From: Mycobacterium sp. IS-3022
Lineage (GTDB): Bacteria > Actinomycetota > Actinomycetes > Mycobacteriales > Mycobacteriaceae
Assembly: GCF_001500065.1 (NCBI RefSeq)
Contig: NZ_LQIN01000005.1
Coordinates: 62,001-126,000, forward strand
Direction: 5' to 3'
Length of the DNA stretch: 64,000 nucleotides
In this document: in pieces, positions 24,780 to 34,122 of the stretch
Layout: the number at the start of each line of letters is the position of its first letter
Numbering within the stretch: the first letter of the stretch is position 1
Program-made: the position numbers and the translations under genes
Notes under the pieces: model-generated
Database searches by the model: none
What the model was told of the DNA's origin: nothing
What the model saw: only the letters and a program-made list of their open reading frames with translations

Positions 24780-26411
24780 CTAGCGGTCGAGGCCCAGGAT
24801 CTCGACGCTGCGCTCGCGCATCTCGACCTTGCGCACCTTGCCCGTGACCGTCATCGGAAACTCGTCGACCACGTGCACGTAGCGCGGAATCTTGTAGTGC
24901 GCGAGCTTGCCCGCGGCGAACGCGCGCACGGCGTCGGCGTCGAGCGCGGGCCGGCCCGGCTTCATCCGGATCCAGGCGCACGTCTCCTCGCCGTACCGGT
25001 CGTCGGGAACGCCGATCACCTGGGCGTCCTCGATGTCCGGGTGCGTGTAGAGGAACTCCTCGATCTCCCGCGGATAGATGTTCTCCCCGCCGCGGATGAC
25101 CATGTCGTTGATGCGGCCCACCACGTTGCAGTAGCCGTCGTCACGCATCACGGCCAGATCGCCGGTGTGCATCCAGCCGTCGGAATCGATTGCCGCAGCG
25201 GTCTTCTCGTCCTCATTCCAGTAGCCCAGCATCACCGAATAGCCCCGCGTGCAGAACTCGCCCGGTTGTCCGCGCTCGACGGTGGCACCGGTGTCGGGGT
25301 CGACGATTTTGATCTCGACGTGGGGATGCGCCCGTCCGATCGTCGCGGTGCGTCGTTCCAGGTCGTCGTCGATGAGCGTCTGGCACGATACCGGCGACGT
25401 CTCGGTCATGCCGTACGCGATCGCCACCTCCGACATGTTCATGTCGTTGATGCAGCGCTTCATCACCTCGACCGGGCACACCGCACCGGCCATGATCCCG
25501 GTCCGTAGCGTCGACAGGTCGCGGTCGGTGAACTCGGGGTGGTTCTGCATCGCGATGAACATCGTCGGGACGCCGTACACGCCGGTGCAGCGTTCGCCCT
25601 CGATGGCGGCGAGCGTCGATCCGGGATCGAAACCCGGTGCGGGAATCACCATCGTGGTGCCGTGACTGGTGCACCCGAGGTTGCCCATCACCATGCCGAA
25701 GCAGTGGTAGAAGGGCACCGGGATACACAATCGGTCGTTCGGGCCGAGCTTGATCAGCTCCGTGGTGAAGTAGCCGTTGTTGAGGATATTGCGGTGCGAC
25801 AGTGTCGCGCCCTTCGGAAAACCCGTTGTACCCGAGGTGTATTGAATGTTGATGGGGTCGTTGGCGGACAGGCCGGCCATACGCGTCGCCAAGGCCTCGG
25901 ACGGCACTTCGTCGGCGCCCGCGCGTAACGCCTCCCAGTCGGGCGTCCCGATGTAGACGACGTCGGTCAGCGCTGGCACGTCCGAGCGGACCTGTTCGAC
26001 CATCGCCACGTAGTCAGACGTCTTGAACGACGTCGCGGCGATCAACGCTCTGGCCCCGGATTGGTTGAGCACGTAGGCCAGCTCATGGGTGCGGTAGGCG
26101 GGATTGATGTTGACGAGGATCGCGCCGATTTTCGCTGTCGCGTACTGGGTGATGGTCCACTGCGCGCAGTTCGGCGCCCAGATGGCGACCCGCTCGCCCG
26201 TGCCGATCCCCAACGCCATGAGGCCCCGCGCAACGACGTCGACCTCGTCGTCGAGTTCGGCGTACGTGTAGCGCAGACCCTGCGCGACATCGACGAGCGC
26301 TTCACCGTCGGGGTGCCGGGCGACGGTGGCTTCGAAGTTGGCGCCGATCGTCTGCTCCAGCACCGGCGTGTCGGTCGGTCCTGCGTCGTAAGACTTTCCG
26401 GTCGACGGCAT
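24780..26411 (-). CDS. Acyl-CoA synthetase, FadD35-like
   Basis: A 543-residue ANL-superfamily ligase forming acyl-CoA from a fatty or other organic acid with ATP. YTSGTTGFPKGATLSH is the AMP-binding P-loop motif, YGMTETSPV the adenine-site motif, GWMHTGDLA the hinge region, and PMTVTGKVRK holds the C-terminal catalytic lysine. It resembles M. tuberculosis FadD35 in layout. The frame could begin at 26429, but ATG at 26411 was preferred. It is divergent from a TetR gene, with a shared 12-bp palindrome in the 190-bp gap, so it is probably repressed by that regulator. Confidence 0.9.
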   Translation of the reverse strand: MPSTGKSYDAGPTDTPVLEQTIGANFEATVARHPDGEALVDVAQGLRYTYAELDDEVDVVARGLMALGIGTGERVAIWAPNCAQWTITQYATAKIGAILVNINPAYRTHELAYVLNQSGARALIAATSFKTSDYVAMVEQVRSDVPALTDVVYIGTPDWEALRAGADEVPSEALATRMAGLSANDPINIQYTSGTTGFPKGATLSHRNILNNGYFTTELIKLGPNDRLCIPVPFYHCFGMVMGNLGCTSHGTTMVIPAPGFDPGSTLAAIEGERCTGVYGVPTMFIAMQNHPEFTDRDLSTLRTGIMAGAVCPVEVMKRCINDMNMSEVAIAYGMTETSPVSCQTLIDDDLERRTATIGRAHPHVEIKIVDPDTGATVERGQPGEFCTRGYSVMLGYWNEDEKTAAAIDSDGWMHTGDLAVMRDDGYCNVVGRINDMVIRGGENIYPREIEEFLYTHPDIEDAQVIGVPDDRYGEETCAWIRMKPGRPALDADAVRAFAAGKLAHYKIPRYVHVVDEFPMTVTGKVRKVEMRERSVEILGLDR

Positions 26412-26566
26412 TGCACCAGGTCCTTGCATCGGTAGTCGGCCTCGAACGGGGCACCCGATCGATACTGCTCATCCTCGCGCCTGCGCAACTCGGCACGGCA
26501 CAAAATTGCGGAGATCGGACGTGGGGATGTCGCGCAGGGCGGCTGCGGAGGGCCGAAATGGAACGG

Positions 26567-26578
26567 TACGGTACCGTA
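26567..26578. promoter_or_regulatory. TetR operator candidate between fadD and tetR
   Basis: TACGGTACCGTA is a 12-bp perfect palindrome, and GGTAC half-sites repeat just upstream. TACCGT on each strand also fits the -10 consensus, so the dyad would cover promoters of both the TetR gene (24 bp downstream) and the divergent FadD gene. Confidence 0.5.
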
Positions 26579-26601
26579 TCGAGGAGCGCAAGCGCTTTGT
26601 C

Positions 26602-27231
26602 ATGGAGAACGCGCAGCGAAGCTCGGTCGAGGAGGAGCCTGTGCCGCCGGAATACGCGCACGATGCGTCGGCATCGCGGTGGACCCCCCGCGAAGCGGAG
26701 CTGTTGGCGATCACGCTGCAGCAGTTGCAGCAGCACGGATACGACCGATTGACCGTGGAAGCCGTGGCGACACAGGCGAAAGCGAGCAAAGCGACGGTAT
26801 ACCGGCGCTGGCCGTCGAAGGCGGACCTGGTGCTCGCGGCCTTCGTCGAGGGCACCCGCGTCACGGCCGTCCCGCCCCGCACCGGCTCGTTGCGCAGCGA
26901 CTTGCTGGAGCTCGGCGCCTCGGTGTGCCGGCAGGCGTGTGCGCACGGCAGCACGATGCGGGCGGTGCTGAACGAGATGTCGCACAACCCCGGTTTGAGA
27001 CAGGCGATGCAGGACGAGTTTCTCCATCAGCGCAAACTCGTGATCAACGAAGTGCTGGCCGAGGCTGTCGAGCGCGGAGAGATCGACGCGGCAGCGGTCA
27101 ACGACGAGATCTACGACCTGCTACCGGGTTACCTGGTATTCAGGGCGTTGGTGTCCACACGGCCGCCGACCGAGGAAACCGTCCGCATCATGGTCGACGA
27201 CGTGCTTCTGCCCAGCCTGGGCTACCGCTGA
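26602..27231 (+). CDS. TetR-family regulator
   Basis: A 209-residue TetR repressor. The helix-turn-helix is at about residues 45-70 (LTVEAVATQAKASKATVYRRWPSK), and the C-terminal part has the TetR_C ligand-domain layout. ATG at 26602 was preferred over the longer frame from 26506, since the longer version would cover the operator-like palindrome. It is divergent from the FadD gene, and likely controls it and itself in response to an acyl-CoA or its precursor (inference from position). Confidence 0.85.
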   Translation: MENAQRSSVEEEPVPPEYAHDASASRWTPREAELLAITLQQLQQHGYDRLTVEAVATQAKASKATVYRRWPSKADLVLAAFVEGTRVTAVPPRTGSLRSDLLELGASVCRQACAHGSTMRAVLNEMSHNPGLRQAMQDEFLHQRKLVINEVLAEAVERGEIDAAAVNDEIYDLLPGYLVFRALVSTRPPTEETVRIMVDDVLLPSLGYR

Positions 27232-27280
27232 ACGTTGGCGCCGTTGGTCGCTGGAGACCAGGCTCGACGAACGGTTGCGG

Positions 27281-27313
27281 GAGAATGCGGGAAGCGCGCC
27301 CGCTGGCGTTCTC
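27281..27313. terminator. Possible hairpin between convergent genes
   Basis: Arms GAGAA/TTCTC and GCGGG/CCCGC can pair around a 7-base loop between the convergent TetR and FadE genes. There is no T tract, and a bulge is needed on one side. Confidence 0.25.
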
Positions 27314-27329
27314 ATAAGCTTTGAAGCGT

Positions 27330-29104
27330 TCAATCCAGCGTCAGCGCCCCATCCAGGAGTTCATCGAAGCGTCCGATCGCCTCGTCCTCGTCGGCGTCAA
27401 TGCCGCGAAGCGGTCCGCGGTCGACGAGGTAGCGCTGTGCGTACAACCGAGCCACAGCGCCTTGCGATCCGACCCGTACGTGGCGCGTTCCCAAGCCGCC
27501 TGCTCGGTCAGCAATGCGGCCGCGTAGACGTCGCCGATGAACTGCGCGAGCGGAAACAACCGCGCCTCCGCGAGATCACCATCGAGCTTCTTCCACGCGG
27601 TGATCGCGGCGTCGAGATCGTCGATGCGGCGGCTGACCAGGCGTGTCGTTTGTTCGTCATCGCACACCGATATCGCGTCACGAAGCCGCGCCAACATCGG
27701 CTCGTGTGCGCTCGACTTCTCGATTCCCCGCCTGACGTCCAGGCACAGAATGTTGTCCGGGCCCTCCCAAATGGTATTTACCTGAGCATCCCGGAGAATT
27801 CGTGCGACAGGCCAAGTTTCGATGTAGCCGTTGCCGCCGTGGATCTCGATCGCGTCGGACGCCATGGTGATACCCAGCCGCGCGACCTTCAGCTTGGTCA
27901 CCGGCACGGCGATGCGCTGCCGGACTTGTCGTGGCTGTTGGTGATTCGGATGACCTGCCCCATCGAACACCAGCGCGAGGGCGGCTTCGGAGTCAACGAT
28001 CATCTCGGCCAGCTTGCGCCGCATCAACGGCTTGTCGCTCAGCGTTTCGCCGAATACGCACCGGCTCTGGGCGAAACACAATGACTCGACCAGTGCCCGT
28101 CGGGCAGCAGCCGCAGCGAACAGGGCGGTGCCCAGTCGCGCTGAGTTCGTCAGTTCCATCATCCGGCCCAGTCCTTTGCCGTCGGACGGCCCGGCATCAC
28201 CGGTCGCCTCTCCCGACAACAGAAACGCCTCGGCGTCGACGAACTCCACTTCACCAGATGCCACCGATCGGGTGCCGAGCTTGTCTTTGAGCCGCCTGAT
28301 CCGGATGCCGTTGCGCGATCCGTCGCGACGAGTCCGCAGCACGAGGAACGTGGCGATACCGCGGCTGGAGTCCGGCGCACCTTCCGGTTTAGCCAGCACG
28401 ACGAACACCTCGCCGTCGCAGTTCGAGGCGAACCACTTGAATCCGTTCAGTAGCCAAGCGTCACCGTGCCGCGTAGCCGTCGTCTCCAGCGCGCCGAGGT
28501 CCGAGCCGCCCGTCCGTTCGGTGAACATCTGAGCGGTCTCGCCCTCCCATTCGCCCGAGGCGAACTTGGCCAGTACGTAATCGCGCACATCGGGCGGCGC
28601 GTAGGCCGAGACTTGCGACTTGACCATGCCCCCGCCAGTCCCCAGCGCGCAGCCCATACCGATGTCGGCCTGGTTCATCAGATAGTTCGACGCAAACAAG
28701 ATCAGTGATGGGCTCACACCGTTGGCGCGCGCTTCTTCGCGCAGCGCCGACTGAGCCTCGAGGATCGCCCGTTTGGATTGGGTGAACGACGGCGGCTGCA
28801 CCACCTGGCTGATGTCATGGCCCCAGCGGTCATACCGTTCGAGGTGCGCGGGACTGCGGTCGGTCTCTTCGGCCCACTTCGCCACCGGCCCGCCCATCAA
28901 TTCTCCGGCGCGGGTCAAGTGTGGTTCGGCGAACGCCAGCTCGTCGGGCTGCAAGTAATACGCCATCGTCGACCGCAGGGTCGGATCGGTCGTGAACCAG
29001 TTGAGACCCACTGCTCCTTGATAGTTCTCCGTGCGATAGCGCGCGGCCTTCTCTGCAGTGGCGAAGGGCAGGTGGTCGACAGCTTCGCCCTTGTAGGGGG
29101 TCAT
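27330..29104 (-). CDS. Large acyl-CoA dehydrogenase (FadE), frameshifted near the 3-prime end
   Basis: A roughly 590-residue acyl-CoA dehydrogenase of the long AidB-like class: MFTERTGGSDLGALET is the FAD loop and IHGGNGYIETWPVARILRDAQVNTIWEGPDN spans the C-terminal FAD site. The frame from ATG 29104 would end at 27341 with a Thr/Ser-rich tail that does not fit. From about 27446 another frame reads LYAQRYLVDRGPLRGIDADE and on to a TGA at 27330, a natural FadE end. A single-base loss at about 27446-27451 explains both. It is either a sequencing error or a recent mutation truncating the last 39 residues. Confidence 0.8.
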
Positions 29105-29285
29105 CCAGCCACGCTATTACAGATTTCTGTCGCCTGTTGTGAAATCGTAATACTGTTCTGTCTCGCTGGCATCCTCCTTCGTTTGGGTATTTCGGTCGTG
29201 CGACCTTCTCGACTTCGCCCTGCCGGTGAGCAGATCAGACAGTCACTGATCCATGTGCATAGGTTCTGTCCGCCGGGGAAAGCTG

Positions 29286-30245
29286 ATGAATATGGCAGGC
29301 CTCCCCACAACCAAGTCCACGTCGTCGAACGGTTGGCCACAGCTGCGGGTCGACGATTGGAGCGCGTCGCGCGAAACGCTGCATATGTGGACACAGATCG
29401 TCGGCAAGATCCGGCTCGCGCATGCGCCGATGGTCAACCATTGGTGGCAGGCCACTCTCTACGTCAGCCCGCGGGGATTGACCACTTCCGCAATACCGTC
29501 CGGAGCCGGGGTGTTCGACATCGAATTCGACTTCATCGAGCATCGGTTACACATCCGCTCCAGCGACGGCGAAGCCCGTCAGATTGCGCTCGAGCCCAAA
29601 TCCGTCGCTGATTTCTATAGCGAGACAGTGCATGCGCTCGGTGAGCTCGGAATCACGGTCGAGATTCAGGCCAGGCCGAATGAAGTCGAGCCCTCGATCC
29701 CATTCGCCGACGACTACGGGCACACCTCCTACGATGCCGACGCCGTGCAGCTGTTCTGGCGCCAACTCGTAGCGGCCGACCAAGTCATGCACGAATTTCG
29801 CTCGCACTTCATCGGCAAGGTCAGCCCCGTGCACTTTTTCTGGGGCGCCATGGATCTGGCCTGCACCAGGTTTTCTGGCCGCACTGCACCCAAGCATCCC
29901 GGCGGCGCGCCGAACTGTGGTGACTGGGTGATGGAGGAGGGCTACTCCCACGAGCTGAGCAGCTGCGGCTTCTGGCCGGGCGGCGGCGACGAAGGCGCGT
30001 TCTACGCCTACGCCTATCCCGAGCCCAACGGCTTTGCCGACTATTCCGTTGCACCTGAGCAAGCCTTCTACAGCACCGAGAACGGCCAGTTCCTGCTGCC
30101 GTACGAGGCGGTGCGAACCGCAGCAGATCCGGCCAGAACCCTCTTGGAGTTCCTGCACACCACGTATCAAGCGGCTGCCGAACGCGGCAACTGGGACCGC
30201 GCCGCGCTCGAAGTCGATCCCCACCGATGGCGTCACAAGCAGTAG
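29286..30245 (+). CDS. DUF5996-family protein
   Basis: A 319-residue soluble protein of the DUF5996 family. TLHMWTQIVGKIRLAHAPMVNHWWQ, LYVSPRGLTTSAIP and FIGKVSPVHFFWGAMDLACTRFSGR are the conserved blocks. The function is unknown. ATG at 29286 is preceded by GGGGAAAG. A VOC-family gene starts 25 bp after its end, and the two look co-transcribed. It is divergent from the large FadE with a 181-bp gap that contains a short ACAGA-TT-TCTGT dyad at 29119-29130. Confidence 0.8.
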   Translation: MNMAGLPTTKSTSSNGWPQLRVDDWSASRETLHMWTQIVGKIRLAHAPMVNHWWQATLYVSPRGLTTSAIPSGAGVFDIEFDFIEHRLHIRSSDGEARQIALEPKSVADFYSETVHALGELGITVEIQARPNEVEPSIPFADDYGHTSYDADAVQLFWRQLVAADQVMHEFRSHFIGKVSPVHFFWGAMDLACTRFSGRTAPKHPGGAPNCGDWVMEEGYSHELSSCGFWPGGGDEGAFYAYAYPEPNGFADYSVAPEQAFYSTENGQFLLPYEAVRTAADPARTLLEFLHTTYQAAAERGNWDRAALEVDPHRWRHKQ

Positions 30246-30270
30246 CCGTCAGCTCACTGAAAGGGGAATT

Positions 30271-30723
30271 GTGTTCAGCCGCAACGATCTACCCGCTCCC
30301 GAACAGGGATTGATTTTGACGCATTTTCTGACCGTGCGCGATGTAGCGGCCTCGCGTGATTTCTACGCCGACATCTTCGGTGGTGAAATCGTGCTCGAGG
30401 AGAACCCCGCCATCGTCAAGGTTGCCAACAGTTGGATCATCATGAACCCCGGCGGCGGGCCCACCCCGGACAAACCCGACATCACCCTCTCGCCACCACA
30501 GGCAGGTGACCCGGTCTCGGCGTTTCTGAACGTGCGAGTGGCCGACATCTACGCATTCCACGCCGATGCCAAAACCAAAGGCGCTCAGTTTCTTACCGAA
30601 CCACTCGACCGCAAAGCCGAGATTCGCTGCTATATCCGCGACCCCGACGGCTACCTCATCGAGATCGGACAAGCCACCGGCATGCTCCGCGGCGTCTACG
30701 CCGACCGGTCCGAGGACAACTAG
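30271..30723 (+). CDS. VOC-family (glyoxalase/bleomycin-resistance fold) protein
   Basis: A 150-residue protein with two beta-alpha-beta-beta-beta modules typical of the vicinal oxygen chelate superfamily: LTHFLTVRDVAASRDFYADIFGGE at the N-terminus and YIRDPDGYLIEIGQ near the C-terminus. The His of LTHF and the Glu of IEIGQ are at the usual metal-ligand positions. The GTG start follows AAAGGGGAA. It lies 25 bp after the DUF5996 gene. The substrate is unknown. Confidence 0.85.
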   Translation: MFSRNDLPAPEQGLILTHFLTVRDVAASRDFYADIFGGEIVLEENPAIVKVANSWIIMNPGGGPTPDKPDITLSPPQAGDPVSAFLNVRVADIYAFHADAKTKGAQFLTEPLDRKAEIRCYIRDPDGYLIEIGQATGMLRGVYADRSEDN

Positions 30724-30766
30724 GTGTACGTCCAGGGGTACCGCTAAACGTTGGCGCGCAAGGCTT

Positions 30767-31765
30767 TTACCGCGGGCGAGCGTTGCTGGCCAGCTCGATG
30801 GCGTACTGATTGACGAAGGTGCCCGCCGGGGGATCGCCTTTGTCGCAGGTTCCGTCGGATTCGCCGGGCCGCTTGATCCACAGGTACGCATCGGCATGCG
30901 GGCCCGCAGTCTGCGTGGTGGGCGGAACACCGAGCGCTCGGCCGTCGGGATTGCACCAGTGCAGCGGTGAGTCGGGGGCCGCGCCGTTGCCGTTGCGCGA
31001 CGTGTCGATCACGTAGTGGGAACCGTTGGTGAGGCCGGAAATCGCCTCCCCGTAACCGATTTCCTCCTCGGTGGTGAAGAAGTTCGCGACGTTGAGGCTG
31101 AAGCCCCGCGCGCGGTCGACGCCGGCCTGGTTGAGCCGGGCGGCCATCTCCTCGGCGCTGTGCCAGCGCAAGTGGCCCGCGTCGACGTACACGGCCGCGG
31201 CCGGATTGCGGGTGAAGGTGTCGACGGCGTAGCGGATCAGGTCGAACCGCTCCTGGCGCTGGTCACCCGACAGGCAATCGGCCATGGCGAGCGCGTCGGG
31301 TTCGAGGATGATCGCCACCCGCGAGCCACCCAGGTCGGCTGCGATGCCGTCGATCCACGCCCGGTAGTCGGCGCCCGACGCGAAACCACCTGCCGCGAAG
31401 CTGCCGCAATCGCGGTGCGGGATGCCGTAGAGGGCCAGCACCGGCAAGGCGTCGGCTGCTTGCGCGTCGCCCACGTACTTCGCGACCGTCGCCGCGGAAC
31501 CACCGGGCACGAGCCAGTACGCCTGCGGCGTGTTCGCGATGGCGGTCAGCTCGGGGCTCGGCGGGTCGGCCTTCTGCGCGGCACGCATGGCCGCCGACGC
31601 GGGGTTGACGTAGAAGGGCATCCCGGCCAACGGGTTCGCGTCGCTGGCCAGGCGCACCACCGGGGCCTCAGCCGGCGGGGCAGCCAGAAGACCGGCGCAT
31701 GCAACAACCGCGGTCAGGACTGAAGGGAGCCACCGAGCGAGCGCGCGAGCAGGGGAGATGAGCAC
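30767..31765 (-). CDS. Secreted glycoside hydrolase family 6 (cellulase)
   Basis: A 332-residue exported GH6 enzyme. The N-terminal signal peptide (ALARWLPSVLTAVVACAGLLAAP) is followed by the catalytic barrel with LALYGIPHRDCGSFAAGG, the general acid Asp in IILEPDALA, and WIKRPGESDG near the C-terminus. The family hydrolyses beta-1,4-glucan and mycobacteria carry one or two copies such as CelA1. GTG at 31765 is the start. It is convergent with the VOC gene and divergent from the dehydratase gene. Confidence 0.9.
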   Translation of the reverse strand: MLISPARALARWLPSVLTAVVACAGLLAAPPAEAPVVRLASDANPLAGMPFYVNPASAAMRAAQKADPPSPELTAIANTPQAYWLVPGGSAATVAKYVGDAQAADALPVLALYGIPHRDCGSFAAGGFASGADYRAWIDGIAADLGGSRVAIILEPDALAMADCLSGDQRQERFDLIRYAVDTFTRNPAAAVYVDAGHLRWHSAEEMAARLNQAGVDRARGFSLNVANFFTTEEEIGYGEAISGLTNGSHYVIDTSRNGNGAAPDSPLHWCNPDGRALGVPPTTQTAGPHADAYLWIKRPGESDGTCDKGDPPAGTFVNQYAIELASNARPR

Positions 31766-31915
31766 CCGATGAACATAGCGGCTCGGCCATCGACGTCGCG
31801 CAGTGGCGGCGGCGGACGCATTGCTCGGATCTTGACGTTGTGGGCCGAGCTAGTGAGCGCGTTAGGGTGCTTCGATCGGCCTCAACGAACAAGCCGATAG
31901 AAGAGTTGGACACGC

Positions 31916-32947
31916 ATGACTGCAGCAGCAGAAACGTCGGCGCTCGAAGCGCGGGTCGGCCACTGGTACCAGATGGCCGGCACATACCTTGTCGGCCGCG
32001 AGAAGGTCCGCGAATACGCCAGGGCGGTTCAGGACTATCACCCCGCGCATTGGGACGTCGCAGCCGCCGCTGAGCTGGGATATTCCGATGTGGTGGCGCC
32101 GCTGACGTTCACATCGACGCCGGGTATGTCGTGCAATCGCCGCATGTTCGAAGAGATCGTCGTCGGCTACGACACCTACATGCAGACCGAAGAGGTCTTC
32201 GAACAGCACCGTCCGATCGTCGCGGGCGACGAGTTGACCGTCGACGTCGAGTTGACGAACGTGCGCAAGATCGCCGGCCGCGACCTCATCACGGTGACGA
32301 ACACGTTCACCGACACCGCCGGCGAGCGGGTGCACACCCTGCACACCACCGTCGTCGGCGTGACCGCCGAGGATGTCGATCCGGCGATCAAGTCCGCCGT
32401 GCAGAACGCGATGATGCACGACGTCGATTTCTCGGGGATCGGCACGCTCGATGCCGCCTATGAGAAGACGGTGCGTCCCGAGGGCGAGATCCGGATCGCT
32501 GAAGGGGGTATGACCCGCGAGCCCGGGACGCCGTCCTTCGACGAGGTCAAGGTCGGCGACGAGCTGCCCGTGCATCACACCCGGCTGTCGCGCGGCGACC
32601 TGGTGAACTATGCCGGAGTTGCCGGCGACGCCAACCCGATCCACTGGGACGAGGACATCGCCAAGCTGGCGGGGCTGCCGGACGTGATCGCCCACGGAAT
32701 GCTGACCATGGGGCTGGGTGCGGGATTTCACTCGGCGTGGTCGGGCGACCCCGGTGCGGTGACCCGCTACGCGGTACGGCTGTCCGCTCCCGCGATCGTG
32801 TCGGCCAAAGAAGGTGCCGACATCGAGTTCAGCGGCCGGGTCAAATCGCTGGACCCGGCCACACGCTCGGGCGTCGTCATCGTCGGCGCGAAGTCCGCTG
32901 GCAAGAAGATCTTCGGCTTGGCGACGATCAGCGTCCGCTTCCGCTGA
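31916..32947 (+). CDS. Fused (3R)-hydroxyacyl-ACP dehydratase HadA/HadB-like
   Basis: A 343-residue double hot-dog protein. The N-terminal half matches HadA-like FAS1-type dehydratases, and the C-terminal half carries the R-hydratase motif: YAGVAGDANPIHWDEDIAKL with the catalytic Asp and His, then GLPDVIAHGML. In mycobacteria HadA and HadB of the mycolic-acid FAS-II system are separate proteins, so this is a fused paralogue that probably dehydrates a 3-hydroxyacyl-CoA or -ACP in another lipid route. ATG at 31916 is supported by the domain start. It stands alone on the plus strand. Confidence 0.85.
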   Translation: MTAAAETSALEARVGHWYQMAGTYLVGREKVREYARAVQDYHPAHWDVAAAAELGYSDVVAPLTFTSTPGMSCNRRMFEEIVVGYDTYMQTEEVFEQHRPIVAGDELTVDVELTNVRKIAGRDLITVTNTFTDTAGERVHTLHTTVVGVTAEDVDPAIKSAVQNAMMHDVDFSGIGTLDAAYEKTVRPEGEIRIAEGGMTREPGTPSFDEVKVGDELPVHHTRLSRGDLVNYAGVAGDANPIHWDEDIAKLAGLPDVIAHGMLTMGLGAGFHSAWSGDPGAVTRYAVRLSAPAIVSAKEGADIEFSGRVKSLDPATRSGVVIVGAKSAGKKIFGLATISVRFR

Positions 32948-33120
32948 GGCGCCGAAGCGTCAGGCTACGAAGTCAACGCTGGGGTCACACACCCAACGGT
33001 CACCGTTGGAGGTCAGCGCGAGAGACGCGGCCAGGCCACGCGCCGATTCCAAATACGTGACCGCAGGTCGCGTGGAAGGGTCAGTATGTGGCTGAGACCG
33101 TGCTCGCGAAGGGATAGGGC

Positions 33121-34122
33121 ATGCGCGTTCCGACAGCTGTCCGGTGGATCCTGGGGGTGGTCTGTGTCGGCGCTTTGGTGGTGGCGGCGGGTGTCAACGC
33201 GAACCGGACCGGCTCCGGAGCCGAGGCCCGCGCCAAGCTCACACTGATCGCGCCCGCCGCGGCCGGTGGCGGTTGGGATCTTGTCGCACGCGAGTCTCAG
33301 CAGGCACTGCGGTCAAACCGCATTGTCAACAATGTGCAGGTGGTCAACGTTCCCGGCGCCGCTGGAGCGATCGGGCTCAGCCAACTGTCTCGGCTCGGCG
33401 ACGACCCGACCACGATGATGGTGACCGGCACGGTCATGCTCGGCGGGGTCGAGCGCAACGACTCGCCTGTCGCACTGTCTGATATGACGCCCATTGCCCG
33501 GCTCGCCGAGGACTTCGAAGTCATAGTGGTGCCGGCTGATTCGCCATACCAGACGCTCGGCGAGCTGATCGAAGCGTGGCGCGCCGACCCAGCGGCAATG
33601 CCCATCGGTGGCGGCTCGGCCGGCGGAATCGACCACATGGTCGCCGCCCAACTCGCGCGCGAAGCGGGAATCGACCCGGAGCAGATCCGATACGCCGCCT
33701 ACGCCGGCGGCGGCGAACTGACCATCAACCTGCTGTCCACGGCGCCGGGCACACCCGACGTCGGAATCAGCGGATACAACGATTTCCGGGACATGCTGGC
33801 CGAGGGACGACTGCGGACACTGATGGTGGTTGCGCCGGAGAGGTTGGAGGGCCTCGACGCTCCGACCGCTGCCGAGGCCGGCTATCCGGCCGTCGATCTG
33901 GTGAATTGGCGCGGTTACGTCGCCCCGGCCGGTCTCACCGACGGACAGCGGCAAGAACTCATCGAAATCGTTGGGGAAATGGTCGAGACCGAGCATTGGC
34001 GAAGCGTCGTCACGCGGAACCGCTGGAAGGAAACCTTCCTGACGGGGAACGACTTCGGCAGGTTCATCCGCGAGGAGGAGCAGCGGGTGAAGACCATTCT
34101 GGACGATTTGGGGCTGACATGA
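33121..34122 (+). CDS. tctC: TctC: tripartite tricarboxylate transporter substrate-binding protein (Bug family)
   Basis: A 333-residue periplasmic Bug-type binding protein. The N-terminal hydrophobic segment (AVRWILGVVCVGALVVAAGV) is a signal or anchor. The body has IAPAAAGGGWDLVAR at the entry of the ligand cleft and the YAAYAGGGELTINLLS loop typical of the family. It captures a carboxylate and passes it to TctAB. Its stop overlaps the tctB start by 4 bases. Confidence 0.9.
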   Translation: MRVPTAVRWILGVVCVGALVVAAGVNANRTGSGAEARAKLTLIAPAAAGGGWDLVARESQQALRSNRIVNNVQVVNVPGAAGAIGLSQLSRLGDDPTTMMVTGTVMLGGVERNDSPVALSDMTPIARLAEDFEVIVVPADSPYQTLGELIEAWRADPAAMPIGGGSAGGIDHMVAAQLAREAGIDPEQIRYAAYAGGGELTINLLSTAPGTPDVGISGYNDFRDMLAEGRLRTLMVVAPERLEGLDAPTAAEAGYPAVDLVNWRGYVAPAGLTDGQRQELIEIVGEMVETEHWRSVVTRNRWKETFLTGNDFGRFIREEEQRVKTILDDLGLT

